Origin: Ancylobacter sonchi
GTDB lineage: Bacteria; Pseudomonadota; Alphaproteobacteria; Rhizobiales; Xanthobacteraceae
Direction: 5' to 3'
DNA length: 64,000 nucleotides
NCBI RefSeq assembly: GCF_018390695.1
Contig: NZ_JAHBGF010000012.1
Location: 62,001-126,000 of the forward strand
Shown here: positions 25,466 to 34,607 of the stretch, piece after piece
Numbering within the stretch: the first letter of the stretch is position 1
Layout: each line of letters opens with the position of its first letter
Position numbers and translations under genes: made by a program
Notes under the pieces: model-generated
Database searches by the model: none
What the model was told of the DNA's origin: nothing
Seen by the model: the letters and a program-made list of their open reading frames with translations, nothing else

Positions 25466-26763
25466 CGCCGCTCACTCCTCTTCTCGAGCCGCCGAAGACG
25501 GTCGCCGAGTGCCTTCGCCCCCGCGACATCGCCCTGCCGGCGCAGCAGCAGCGCCAGATGCGCCAGCGCCTCGCCATGGTCCGGCGCCAGATAGAGCACC
25601 TTGCGATAGGCCTCGACCGCCTCGACCGCCGCCCCGTCGGCATCGCAGGCGAGGCCGAGCAGATAGAGCGCCGCCGCCGACGGCCCGAACGCCTCGATAT
25701 GCCGGCGGGCCGCCTGCCGCGCATCGCCGAGCCGGCCTTCATTGGCCGCCCGCTCGACGGCGGCGAGACTGTCGGCCGCCGCATTGCCTGGCGGAGCTAC
25801 GGGCGCGGGAACCGGCGCGGCGACGGGCAGCGGCACGACGGCCGGGCGCGGCGTATGCGCGCGTGCCGGCGCCGGCCGGGCTGCCGGCATCCGGAGGGCC
25901 GGCTTCGGCCCGGAATTGCCGGCCGCCGGCTTGGTGGCCGCGGGCTTGGTGGCCGCCGGCTTGGTGGCTGCCGGCTTGGCGAAGGCGAACGCCATCGGAA
26001 TGCGGAGCGAGGCGAAGCCCCGCATCAGCGGCAGGCCGGCCTCCCCCGAGCCGACCACCAGCATGGCGTGCGGCGCCATCAGCCGGTCCAGCCGGTCGAG
26101 CGCCCGCTCCTGGGTGTCGCGGTCGAAATAGATCAGCAGGTTGCGGCAGAACACCACGTCATAGGGCGGCACGTCGGCCGCCACCGGATCGAGCAGGTTG
26201 CCATGGCGAAACCGCACCTGGCGACGGATGTCGGCATGCGGCCGGTGCCCGCCTTCCACCGCGTTGAAGTGCCGGTCGCGGAACTCGACATCGGCGCCGC
26301 GGAACGAGTTGCGGCCATAGACGGCGTGCGCGGCAGTCGTGAGGTTGCGGGTGGAGATGTCGACGGCGTCGATGGCGAAGTCCGTGGCAGCGAAGCCGGC
26401 GTCGAACAACGCCATCGCCATGGAATAGGGCTCCTCCCCGGTCGAACAGGGCAGGCTGATCAGCCGCAGCGGGCGCCCGTTGGCCGGCCCGTCCGGCACG
26501 CGCATCGCCCGCCCGCGGTCCGCCATGGCGGCATAGGCCTTGGGATCGCGGAAGAACCACGTCTCCGGCACGATGACCGCGTTGATGAGTTCCTGCAGTT
26601 CCTGCGGCGTCGCGGTCAGGCGGCGCCAATAAGCGGCGGGATCGGTGACAGCACAGGCGGCCATGCGCTGCTTCAGCGCGAAGTTCAGCCCGGAGGCACC
26701 GACCGTCCCGGCGTCGAGGCCGATGCGCTCGTGCAGCAAGTGCTCGACGTCGTCGAGGATCAT
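25462..26763 (-). CDS. wspC: CheR-type methyltransferase with TPR tail, WspC
   Basis: A 433-residue receptor methyltransferase. The CheR domain (about residues 1-265) includes NAVIVPETWFFRD and the SAM site LPCSTGEEPYSMAMAL, then FCRNLLIYFDRDTQ. A low-complexity linker with repeated KPAAT units and many Ala/Pro residues (about 270-345) leads to tetratricopeptide-like helices. This domain order is that of WspC. Start at MILDDVEHLL (26763) overlaps the wspB stop by 4 bp. It opposes WspF in receptor adaptation. Confidence 0.9.
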   Translation of the reverse strand: MILDDVEHLLHERIGLDAGTVGASGLNFALKQRMAACAVTDPAAYWRRLTATPQELQELINAVIVPETWFFRDPKAYAAMADRGRAMRVPDGPANGRPLRLISLPCSTGEEPYSMAMALFDAGFAATDFAIDAVDISTRNLTTAAHAVYGRNSFRGADVEFRDRHFNAVEGGHRPHADIRRQVRFRHGNLLDPVAADVPPYDVVFCRNLLIYFDRDTQERALDRLDRLMAPHAMLVVGSGEAGLPLMRGFASLRIPMAFAFAKPAATKPAATKPAATKPAAGNSGPKPALRMPAARPAPARAHTPRPAVVPLPVAAPVPAPVAPPGNAAADSLAAVERAANEGRLGDARQAARRHIEAFGPSAAALYLLGLACDADGAAVEAVEAYRKVLYLAPDHGEALAHLALLLRRQGDVAGAKALGDRLRRLEKRSERR

Positions 26764-27224
26764 GCGTCCGCTCCGGCCGGTCGGAACAGGATGGCGCGGA
26801 TCTCCTCGCTGAGCAGCGCGGGGGCGCGCACCCACTGGACGAAACCGTCCGCATCGGCGGCGACCGGGCCGAGCCAGGCCGGCGTGCCCGCCTCGACGCC
26901 GGTGGCGGCGAACGCCGCCGGGTCGCGCTGGATGGTGTCGATCACCCGCTCGGCGCACAAGGCGAGCCGGTGCTCTCCCTCGCCGGGCGCGGGATAGCGC
27001 ACCAGGATGATGCGGGTGCTCATCACCAGCGCCGAGGGCTCGCCGGTCGCCAGCGCGCTGAGGTCGATCAGCGGCACCGGATCGCCGCGATAATTGATCA
27101 CCCCGACCACGCCGGGCGGCGCGCCGGGCAGCGCCTTGGCCGCCATCAGCGGCAGCACCTGCTCGATCTGCTCGACGTCGAGGACGTAGCGATCCTTGCC
27201 GATGCGGAACATCAGGAACAGCAT
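26760..27224 (-). CDS. wspB: CheW-like coupling protein WspB
   Basis: A 154-residue protein consisting almost wholly of a CheW domain. It begins MLFLMFRIGKDRYVLDVEQIEQVLPL, and the hallmark GVVGVINYRGDPVPLIDL is at about residues 42-59. It links the WspA receptor to WspE alongside WspD. Longer readings into wspA are rejected because the CheW fold starts exactly at this ATG. It starts 16 bp after wspA. Confidence 0.9.
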   Translation of the reverse strand: MLFLMFRIGKDRYVLDVEQIEQVLPLMAAKALPGAPPGVVGVINYRGDPVPLIDLSALATGEPSALVMSTRIILVRYPAPGEGEHRLALCAERVIDTIQRDPAAFAATGVEAGTPAWLGPVAADADGFVQWVRAPALLSEEIRAILFRPAGADA

Positions 27225-27240
27225 CGTGCCTTCCCCGTCG

Positions 27241-28854
27241 TCATGCCCGGAGCTTGAACCGCGAGATTGAGTTGCGCAATCCCGAGGAAACCTGGTTGAG
27301 CTCGTCGATGGCCAGTGTCGACTGGTGCAGCGATTCCACCGTCTGCTGCGCCGCCTCGCTGAGCTGCGCCAGCGCCTCGCTGATCTGCTCGGCGCCGGTG
27401 GCCTGCGCCTGCATGCCCTCGTTGACGTCCTCGAAGCGCGGCACCAGCCCCTGCACCTGGGCGATGATCTGCGACAGCTGGCCGCCGACATCCTGCACCT
27501 CGGTCATGCCGCGCCGGACCTCCTCGGAGAACTTGTCCATGCCCATCACGCCGGCGGCGACCGCCGACTGGATGTCCTTGACCATCTGCTCGATATCGGA
27601 CGTGGAGTTCGCGGTCTGATCGGCGAGGCGACGGATCTCGGTGGCGACCACCGCGAAGCCGCGCCCGTACTGGCCGGCCTTCTCCGCCTCGATGGCGGCG
27701 TTGAGCGACAGGAGGTTAGTCTGGTCCGCCACCTTGGTGATGGTGGTGACCATCTGGTTGATGTTGCCGGCCTTCTCCGACAGCACCGCCAGCTTGGCGT
27801 TGATGTTGCCGGCCGCCTCCATCACGTGGCGCATGGTCGCCTCCATGCGCGCGAGGCCGGCCTGGCCGCCGCCCGCCAGCGTCGCGGTCTGCTCGGCGAC
27901 GCCCGATACTTCACCCATGGTGCGCACCAGCTCGTTGGAGGTGGCGGAGATCTCCTTGGCGGTGGCACCGATCTCGGTGGTGGTGGCGGCGATCTCGCCG
28001 GCGGTCGCCTGCTGCTCCTTGGAGGTGGCGGCGATCTCGGTGATCGAGGTGTTGACCTGAATGCCGGACTTCTGCACCTGCCCGATCAGACTGGTGAGTT
28101 CGTCGGCCATGCCGTTGAAACCGTCCGACACGGTGCCGAACTCGTCGCGGCGCGCCAGTTCGAGCCGCTCGGAAAAGTCGCCGGTGCGCATCTGCCCGAC
28201 CAGCGCCAGCAGCTTGCCGAGCGGGCCGATCACCGCGCGGTACAGGAAATAGCCGGACAGCACCGACAGCAGCACCGCGACGATGAAGCCGACGGCGAGG
28301 CCGAACTCGGCATTGCGCACGATGCTGACGATCGCCGCGGTCGATTCGTTCGCCTCCTGCTGGTTGAAGGCCACCGTGTCTTCCAGCGCCTGCTGGACCT
28401 GGGTCAGCAACGGCACCAGATCGCGGGCGATGGTGGCGCGCAACTCGCCGTCGGTCTGGCCGAGCGCGGTCTCCTGCACCCGGTCGTAGCGCTGGATCGC
28501 GTCGCGGAACGTCGCGAAGTTGCGGCGGTCCTGATCGGTGTCGAGCGTCTGCTCATAGGCCGCCAGCAGCGTATTGGCGGTCTCGCGATTCGCCTTGATG
28601 CGATCGAGCACCTGATTGCGGCCTTCCGGCGTGTCCTCCAGCGCCAGCGCGCGCAGCAGGCTCTGCGCCCGGGTCCAGGTGCTCATCAGCCGGAGGCTGG
28701 ACGACAGCGCCGGCACGGTGCTGGTCTCGACCTTGAGCGCCTCGCTTTCCGCCTGGAGGAACCAGTAATAGCAGGAGCCCGCCATGGCCGAGAGCACCAG
28801 AAGAATCGCGAGGAAGCTCGCGAGGATCCGCTGGCGGATGGTCAGGTTCTTCAT
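27241..28854 (-). CDS. wspA: Methyl-accepting chemotaxis-type receptor WspA
   Basis: A 537-residue inner-membrane receptor. Membrane segment 1 is at about residues 10-30, followed by a ~150-residue helical periplasmic domain. Membrane segment 2 is at about 185-210, then a HAMP domain, and the signalling hairpin with VADQTNLLSLNAAIEAEKAG and RGFAVVATEIRRLADQT. In Pseudomonas WspA responds to surface contact. ATG 28854 has GGGGGAG 7 nt upstream; a TTG/ATG six codons earlier is weaker. It is the first gene of the operon; the promoter must lie in the 117 bp up to regA. Confidence 0.92.
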   Translation of the reverse strand: MKNLTIRQRILASFLAILLVLSAMAGSCYYWFLQAESEALKVETSTVPALSSSLRLMSTWTRAQSLLRALALEDTPEGRNQVLDRIKANRETANTLLAAYEQTLDTDQDRRNFATFRDAIQRYDRVQETALGQTDGELRATIARDLVPLLTQVQQALEDTVAFNQQEANESTAAIVSIVRNAEFGLAVGFIVAVLLSVLSGYFLYRAVIGPLGKLLALVGQMRTGDFSERLELARRDEFGTVSDGFNGMADELTSLIGQVQKSGIQVNTSITEIAATSKEQQATAGEIAATTTEIGATAKEISATSNELVRTMGEVSGVAEQTATLAGGGQAGLARMEATMRHVMEAAGNINAKLAVLSEKAGNINQMVTTITKVADQTNLLSLNAAIEAEKAGQYGRGFAVVATEIRRLADQTANSTSDIEQMVKDIQSAVAAGVMGMDKFSEEVRRGMTEVQDVGGQLSQIIAQVQGLVPRFEDVNEGMQAQATGAEQISEALAQLSEAAQQTVESLHQSTLAIDELNQVSSGLRNSISRFKLRA

Positions 28855-28971
28855 CGTCAGGCTCCCCCACATGCCTCACCCGCGCAGCGCGACGGGCTGG
28901 CAGTCAGGCTAGCCTAACGACAATTTGTTTCCACAGGGTTGCGTCGGCGCGACGCCGCGCGCGCCGAAACG

Positions 28972-29550
28972 TCACGGCAGCGGCTTCTTTTCCAGCTTGC
29001 GGGCCAGCGTGCGCCGGTGCAGGCCGAGCCGGCGCGCGGTCTCGGAAATGTTGAAGTCGGTATCGACCAGCGTCTCGTGGATGGTTTCCCATTCCAGCGT
29101 CTTCAGCGAGGTCGGCCGCGCCGCCACCGCGATGGAGCTGTCGCCATCGGCACGGGCGAAGGCGGCCTCGATGTCGTCGGTATTGGCCGGCTTGGCGAGA
29201 TAGTGGCAGGCGCCGAGCTTGATCGCCTCCACCGCCGTGGCGATCGAGGCGAAGCCGGTGAGCACCACGATCTTCATCGCCGGATCGCGGGTGTGCAGCA
29301 TCTTCACGCATTCGAGGCCAGAGCCGCCGGCGAGCTTCAGGTCCACCACCGCATAGCCCGGCAAGACACCGTCGAGCGCCGGCTCGACGCCGTCGAGACT
29401 GTGGCTGACGCGCACCTCGTAGCCCCGCCGCTCGAAGGAGCGGGTGAGCGCGCGGGCGAAGGAGGCGTCGTCCTCGACGATCAGCAGGCGCTTGTCGGCG
29501 TGGGGCACATCGTCGCCCGGCGTGTCCGGCTGCGAGGAAAGGTCGGTCAT
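28972..29550 (-). CDS. regA: Redox response regulator RegA/ActR/PrrA
   Basis: A 192-residue global redox regulator. The receiver domain has phospho-acceptor Asp about 70 in YAVVDLKLAGGSGLE, and the conserved Thr/Lys are in VVLTGFAS and YLAKPA. A Pro-containing linker leads to the Fis-type HTH NISETARRLGLHRRTLARKL at the C-terminus, almost invariant in the RegA family. It follows regB by 3 bp. Confidence 0.93.
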   Translation of the reverse strand: MTDLSSQPDTPGDDVPHADKRLLIVEDDASFARALTRSFERRGYEVRVSHSLDGVEPALDGVLPGYAVVDLKLAGGSGLECVKMLHTRDPAMKIVVLTGFASIATAVEAIKLGACHYLAKPANTDDIEAAFARADGDSSIAVAARPTSLKTLEWETIHETLVDTDFNISETARRLGLHRRTLARKLEKKPLP

Positions 29551-29553
29551 CTA

Positions 29554-30825
29554 TCAGGCCTCCGCCGAGAGGGCTTCGAGCGGCAGGGTCAGGGTGACGC
29601 AGGCGCCCTGCGCCTCGTTCACCGCCTCCACATGTCCGCCCAGCTTGCGCACGACATTGACCACCAGGAACAGGCCAAGACCGCCGCCCGGCCTTCCCTT
29701 GGTGGAATTGTAGGGCGTCCCAAAGGCGGCGAGCATGTCCTTGGTAAAGCCTGGACCGCGGTCGCGCACCTCCAGCACGATCACATCGGCGTGTCGGCGC
29801 ACGGATACCCCGACCCACTCCGGCGAGGCCTCCACCGCATTGTCGAGCAGATTGAAGACGATCTGCTTGAGCGCGATGTCGGAGATGATCTCCTCGTCGT
29901 CGTCGAGCTCGCGCCGGTAGTCGAACGCGCGCGGCGAACGCCCCGCCTGCCACTCGCCCATCATGCCGTCGAAGAAGGCCGCCGCCGTGGTGCGCAGCGT
30001 TCCCTCGCCGCGCGCCTCGCCCGACGACATCAGGATGCCGGAGACGATCGCCTTGCAGCGGTCGAGCTGGCGCTGCATCTCGGCGATGTCCTCGGCGAGG
30101 TCCGGCCGGTCGCGCAGCAGCTGCATGCGCCGCCAGTCGCTGAGGATCACCGAGACGGTGGCGAGCGGCGTGCCGAGCTCGTGCGCCGCCCCGGAGGCGA
30201 GAAGGCCCAGCCGCACGATGTGGTCCTCCTCCGCCTGCTGGCGGTGCAGGCGGGCGAGGCGGGCGTCGCTGTCGCGCAGGTTGCGGCCGATGCGGGAGAT
30301 GAACGCCACCAGGAGCAGCGCCGCCAGCACGAAGCAGATGAAGGTGCCGCCGATATGCAGGGTGAACAGGTCGCCATGCAGCTCCTCCGACAAAGGCAGC
30401 GGCCGGAACTTGCGCATCAGCAGCACGAAGCCGCTCGACACCACGCCGGCCAGCACCCAGGCCGACCAGCTCGGCAGCAGCACCGCGCCGAGCGCCACCT
30501 GCAGCAGATAGAGCGAGACGAAGGGATTGGAGGCGCCGCCGGCGAGATAGAGCTGCATCGTCAGCGCCGCCGCGTCCAGCAGCAGCTCCAGCAAGAGCTC
30601 GGTATCGGAAATCGCGGTGCGCCGCTCGTGATAGACCAGCGTGGCGAGGTTGAGCGCGACCAGGCAGGCGAGCACCATCCCCATTTCCTGCAGCGGCAGG
30701 TCGATGCCGAGGCCGAAGTCGACAAAGAGGATGGTGACGACCTGCCCGGCGACCGCCAGCCAGCGCAGCTGGGTCAGCAGGAACAGGTTCTCGCGATTGG
30801 CAGTGCCGCGCTCGGCCGTGCTCAC
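29554..30825 (-). CDS. regB: Redox sensor histidine kinase RegB/ActS/PrrB
   Basis: A 423-residue membrane sensor kinase. Six hydrophobic segments fill about residues 15-185 and contain the quinone-sensing GGASNPF motif. The H-box is ASGAAHELGTPLATVSV, and the redox Cys lies in LDRCKAIVSGIL. ATP-binding motifs NLLDNAVEASPE and GGGLGLFL follow. The start is GTG at 30825, overlapping the SURF1 stop (GTGA), so it is translationally tied to the oxidase operon. It should phosphorylate RegA when the quinone pool or redox state demands. Confidence 0.92.
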   Translation of the reverse strand: MSTAERGTANRENLFLLTQLRWLAVAGQVVTILFVDFGLGIDLPLQEMGMVLACLVALNLATLVYHERRTAISDTELLLELLLDAAALTMQLYLAGGASNPFVSLYLLQVALGAVLLPSWSAWVLAGVVSSGFVLLMRKFRPLPLSEELHGDLFTLHIGGTFICFVLAALLLVAFISRIGRNLRDSDARLARLHRQQAEEDHIVRLGLLASGAAHELGTPLATVSVILSDWRRMQLLRDRPDLAEDIAEMQRQLDRCKAIVSGILMSSGEARGEGTLRTTAAAFFDGMMGEWQAGRSPRAFDYRRELDDDEEIISDIALKQIVFNLLDNAVEASPEWVGVSVRRHADVIVLEVRDRGPGFTKDMLAAFGTPYNSTKGRPGGGLGLFLVVNVVRKLGGHVEAVNEAQGACVTLTLPLEALSAEA

Positions 30826-31586
30826 GGTGCCGGTGTCCCGCGCGCCTTCGCCGGGCGCCGCCACAGGAACACCGCTGCCGCCACGCACATGCCGGCGAGC
30901 GCGAACCAGGTGAGCGCGTAGACGAGGTGGTTGTTGGCGAAGCGCACCACGGTGAGGCCGCCGACCGGCACGCCGCCGGGCACCGGAGTCGCATCGGCAT
31001 CGACGAAATAGGGCGCCACCACCACCAGACGGTCGAGCCCGCGCGCGGCGGCGATGGCGGCGACGTCGCGCGAGTACCAGCGGTCGCCGCCGGGATCGTT
31101 GTGGCGCAGGAAGCCGCCGCCCGGCTCGGTGAGGCGCAACAGGCCGACGACGCTCGCCGGTCCCTCGATCAGCCCGGCAGCGCGGCTCGCCGGATCGCGC
31201 CGCTCCGGCGGCACGAAGCCGCGATTGACCAGCACGGTGAGGCCGGCATCGGTCGCCAGCGGGGTAAGCACCCAGAAACCGCCGCCCAGCTCGGTCACGG
31301 CCTGCACCAGCGTCTCGCGGTCGTTGAGGAAATGGCCGTCGAGCCGCACCCGACGATATTCGTCGGCGGGCGAGAAGGCGTCCGGCGCCGGCGCGGCGAC
31401 CGGCGCGGCGTGGAGGCGCGCCTCCACCCGCTCGATCAGGTCCAGCTTCCAGGAGAGACGCTTGACCTGCCAGACGCCGAGGGCGGCGAACAGGCCGGCC
31501 ATAACGCAACAGGCGAGAAGGAGGGCGACCCTCTTTCCCGCCTGCCGCCTACCCAACTCGTCCGCCCGAAGGGGCGGTCGGCTCAT
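30822..31586 (-). CDS. SURF1-family oxidase assembly protein
   Basis: A 254-residue SURF1 protein that helps haem insertion or assembly of haem-copper oxidases. Two membrane segments flank a periplasmic domain: about residues 20-38 (LLLACCVMAGLFAALGVWQV) and about 220-243. Family marks include YRRVRLDGHFLNDRETLV, GFWVLTPL and NRGFVPPERR, and the C-terminal NNHLVYALTWF. It overlaps cyoD by 4 bp and regB by 4 bp. Confidence 0.92.
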   Translation of the reverse strand: MSRPPLRADELGRRQAGKRVALLLACCVMAGLFAALGVWQVKRLSWKLDLIERVEARLHAAPVAAPAPDAFSPADEYRRVRLDGHFLNDRETLVQAVTELGGGFWVLTPLATDAGLTVLVNRGFVPPERRDPASRAAGLIEGPASVVGLLRLTEPGGGFLRHNDPGGDRWYSRDVAAIAAARGLDRLVVVAPYFVDADATPVPGGVPVGGLTVVRFANNHLVYALTWFALAGMCVAAAVFLWRRPAKARGTPAP

Positions 31587-31966
31587 AGCATCTGCCTCAT
31601 GTCGTGGCTGGGCATCATGTTGGTGTTGAGGTGGTACATGACCCAGAGCGAGCCGGCCAGCGCGATGCCCACCACGATGAGGGTGAACACCAGGGCCAGC
31701 ATGTTCCAGCCGCCTTCCGACTTAAAGTTCATGTGCAGGAAGTAGATCATGTGCACCACGATCTGCACCACCGCGAAGACCATGACGATGGCGGCGGTCC
31801 AGGTCGGGTTGCCGATCTTGCCGCTCATCACCAGCCAGAACGGCACCGCGGTGAGGATGACCGACAGGATGAAGCCGGTCATGTAGCCGCTCATCGAGCC
31901 ATGGGCCACGCCGAGCTCGTGATGGACGTCGTGCCCGTGGGCGTCGTTGTGGGCGTTCGCGCTCAT
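31583..31966 (-). CDS. cyoD: Cytochrome bo3 quinol oxidase subunit IV
   Basis: A 127-residue membrane subunit with a His-rich N-terminus (AHNDAHGHDVHHELG) and three hydrophobic segments, the second containing VVQIVVHMIYFLHMNF, typical of CyoD. Start MSANAHND at 31966 overlaps cyoC by 4 bp. Confidence 0.92.
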   Translation of the reverse strand: MSANAHNDAHGHDVHHELGVAHGSMSGYMTGFILSVILTAVPFWLVMSGKIGNPTWTAAIVMVFAVVQIVVHMIYFLHMNFKSEGGWNMLALVFTLIVVGIALAGSLWVMYHLNTNMMPSHDMRQML

Positions 31967-32589
31967 CGCAGCATCCCCAGGAGATAGACGAAGGTGAACA
32001 CGCCGATCCACACCACGTCGAGGAAGTGCCAGAACATCGACAGGCACATCAGCCGACGCTTGTTGGCGGTGATCAGCCCGCGCTTCTGCACCTGCACCAG
32101 CAGCGTCACCAGCCAGATGATGCCGAAGGTGACGTGCAGGCCGTGGGTGCCGACCAGGGTGAAGAAGGCGGAGAGGAAGGCGCTGCGCTGCGGCCCCGCC
32201 CCCTCATGGATCATGTGGTGGAACTCGTAGAGCTCGATCGACAGGAAGGCTAGGCCGAACACGGCGGTGATCACCAGCCAGACCTGCGTCGCCTTCACCC
32301 GCTCCTTGTCCATCGCCAGCATGGCGAAGCCATAGGTGATGGAGGACAGGAGCAGCATCGTGGTGTTGAGCGCCACGAGGTTGAGATCGAACAGGTCGCG
32401 GGGCCCCGGCCCGGCGGCGTAGTTGCCGCCGAGCACGCCGAACGTGGCGAACAGGATCGCGAAGATGAGACAATCGCTCATCAGGTAGATCCAGAAGCCC
32501 AGTGCGGTGCTGTGGCCTTCGGGGTGCGGGTGCTCGTCGACTTCGTAGAAGACGGGCGCCTCGCTCGTGGCGGTCACGGTCGTGCTCAT
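31963..32589 (-). CDS. cyoC: Cytochrome bo3 quinol oxidase subunit III
   Basis: A 208-residue subunit III with five hydrophobic segments. Family motifs include [20 protein letters not shown] and [14 protein letters not shown], then [17 protein letters not shown] at the C-terminus. It overlaps cyoB and cyoD by 4 bp each. Confidence 0.94.
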   Translation of the reverse strand: MSTTVTATSEAPVFYEVDEHPHPEGHSTALGFWIYLMSDCLIFAILFATFGVLGGNYAAGPGPRDLFDLNLVALNTTMLLLSSITYGFAMLAMDKERVKATQVWLVITAVFGLAFLSIELYEFHHMIHEGAGPQRSAFLSAFFTLVGTHGLHVTFGIIWLVTLLVQVQKRGLITANKRRLMCLSMFWHFLDVVWIGVFTFVYLLGMLR

Positions 32590-34598
32590 GCGTTCACCTG
32601 CGCGGCGAGGAGGCGGGTACGCTCCTCCTCGGTGCGGACGACGTCCTCCGCGGGGATGTCGAAGTCGCGGTTGTAGTTGAAGGTGTGATGGATCGCGACC
32701 GCCAGCAGCGCCACGAAGCTCACCGCCGCCAGCCACCAGATGTACCAGATCAGCGCAAAGCCGAGCACGAAGCTGATCCCCGCGAGAATCGGACCGGTAC
32801 CGGAGTTCTTGGGCATGTGGATCGGCTTGAAGCCCGACAGCGGACGGACATAGCCGCGCTGCTTCATGTCCCACCACGCATCGGCGTCGTGGACGACGGG
32901 GGTGAAGGCGAAGTTGTAGTCCGGCGGCGGCGAGGAGGTCGCCCATTCCAGCGTGCGGGCGTTCCACGGATCGCCGGTGGTGTCCCGCAGCTTGTCGCGC
33001 CTCAGGATGCTCACGGCGATCTGGATGATGAACGAGCCGATGCCGCAGGCGATGAGCACCGCGCCGAAGGCCGCGATGATGAACCAGATGTGCAGCGAGG
33101 GATCGTCGAAGACGCGCAGGCGGCGGGTGACGCCCATCAGGCCGAGCACGTAGAGCGGCATGAAGGCGAAGAAGAAGCCGACCACCCAGAACCAGAACGA
33201 CATCTTGCCCCAGAACGGATCCAGCTTGAAGCCGAACGCCTTGGGCCACCAGAAGGCGATGCCGGCGAACACGCCGAACACCACGCCGCCGATGATCACA
33301 TTGTGGAAGTGCGCGATCAGGAACAGCGAGTTGTGCAGCACGAAGTCGGCGGGCGGCACCGCGAGCATGACGCCGGTCATGCCGCCGATCACGAAGATCA
33401 GCATGAACGCCACCGTGTACATCATCGGCAGCTCGAAGCGGATGCGGCCGCGATACATGGTGAACAGCCAGTTGAACATCTTCGCGCCCGTCGGGATCGA
33501 GATGATCATGGTCGTGATCCCGAAGAACGAGTTCACGCTGGCGCCGGAGCCCATGGTGAAGAAGTGGTGCAGCCAGACGAGGTACGACAGGATGGTGATG
33601 ACCACCGTGGCGTAGACCATCGAGGTGTAGCCGAACAGCTTCTTGCCGGAAAAGGTCGAGGTGACTTCGGAGAAGATGCCGAAGGCCGGCAGGATGAGGA
33701 TGTAGACCTCCGGGTGACCCCAGATCCAGATCAGGTTCACGTACATCATCGGGTTGCCGCCGAGATCGTTCGTGAAGAAGTTGGTGCCGATGTAACGGTC
33801 GGCGGTCAGCAGCGCCAGCGTGGCGGTCAGGATCGGGAAGGAGGCGACGATCAGCACGTTGGTGCAGAGCGAGGTCCAGGTGAAGACCGGCATCTTCATC
33901 ATGTCCATGCCGGGGGCACGCATCTTCACGATCGTACAGATGAGGTTGATGCCCGACAGCGTGGTTCCCACGCCGGCGATCTGCAACGCCCATATGTAAT
34001 AGTCGACGCCGACATAGGGGCTGTAGGCGATCCCCGACAGCGGCGGATAGGCGAGCCAGCCGGTCTGCGCGAACTCGCCGACGAACAGCGACGTCATGAC
34101 CAGCGCCGCGCCCGACACCGTCATCCAGAACGAGAAATTGTTCAGGAAGGGGAAGGACACGTCACGCGCGCCGATCTGCAGCGGCACGACATAGTTCATC
34201 AGCCCGGTCACGAACGGCATGGCCGCGAAGAAGATCATGATCACGCCGTGGGCGGAGAAGACCTGATCGTAGTGATGGGCGGGCAGGTAGCCCTCGGAGC
34301 CGCCGAAGGCCAGGGCCTGCTGCAGGCGCATCATGATGGCGTCGGCGAAGCCGCGCAGGAACATGATGAGGCCGAGCACCATGTACATGATGCCGATCTT
34401 CTTGTGGTCCACCGAGGTGAACCACTCGCGCCACAGATAGCCCCAGAGGCGGAAATAGGTGAGCGCGCCCAGCACCGCGGCGCCGCCGATGGCGACGCCG
34501 ATGAAGGTCATCACCAGGATCGGCTCGTGATAGGGGATCGCCTCGAGATTGAAGCGCCCGAAGAAGAAGTTCGGTACGACGATGGGAGATTCTGTCAT
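32586..34598 (-). CDS. cyoB: Cytochrome bo3 quinol oxidase subunit I
   Basis: A 670-residue haem-copper oxidase catalytic subunit with about 15 membrane segments. The CuB/haem region shows [15 protein letters not shown] (His-Tyr crosslink pair) and WLHHFFTMG. The low-spin/high-spin haem His region appears in [12 protein letters not shown]. The K-channel Tyr and Lys context is normal. It would oxidise ubiquinol, reduce oxygen to water and pump protons. It follows cyoA by 9 bp. Confidence 0.95.
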   Translation of the reverse strand: MTESPIVVPNFFFGRFNLEAIPYHEPILVMTFIGVAIGGAAVLGALTYFRLWGYLWREWFTSVDHKKIGIMYMVLGLIMFLRGFADAIMMRLQQALAFGGSEGYLPAHHYDQVFSAHGVIMIFFAAMPFVTGLMNYVVPLQIGARDVSFPFLNNFSFWMTVSGAALVMTSLFVGEFAQTGWLAYPPLSGIAYSPYVGVDYYIWALQIAGVGTTLSGINLICTIVKMRAPGMDMMKMPVFTWTSLCTNVLIVASFPILTATLALLTADRYIGTNFFTNDLGGNPMMYVNLIWIWGHPEVYILILPAFGIFSEVTSTFSGKKLFGYTSMVYATVVITILSYLVWLHHFFTMGSGASVNSFFGITTMIISIPTGAKMFNWLFTMYRGRIRFELPMMYTVAFMLIFVIGGMTGVMLAVPPADFVLHNSLFLIAHFHNVIIGGVVFGVFAGIAFWWPKAFGFKLDPFWGKMSFWFWVVGFFFAFMPLYVLGLMGVTRRLRVFDDPSLHIWFIIAAFGAVLIACGIGSFIIQIAVSILRRDKLRDTTGDPWNARTLEWATSSPPPDYNFAFTPVVHDADAWWDMKQRGYVRPLSGFKPIHMPKNSGTGPILAGISFVLGFALIWYIWWLAAVSFVALLAVAIHHTFNYNRDFDIPAEDVVRTEEERTRLLAAQVNA

Positions 34599-34607
34599 GG
34601 CAGGCCG

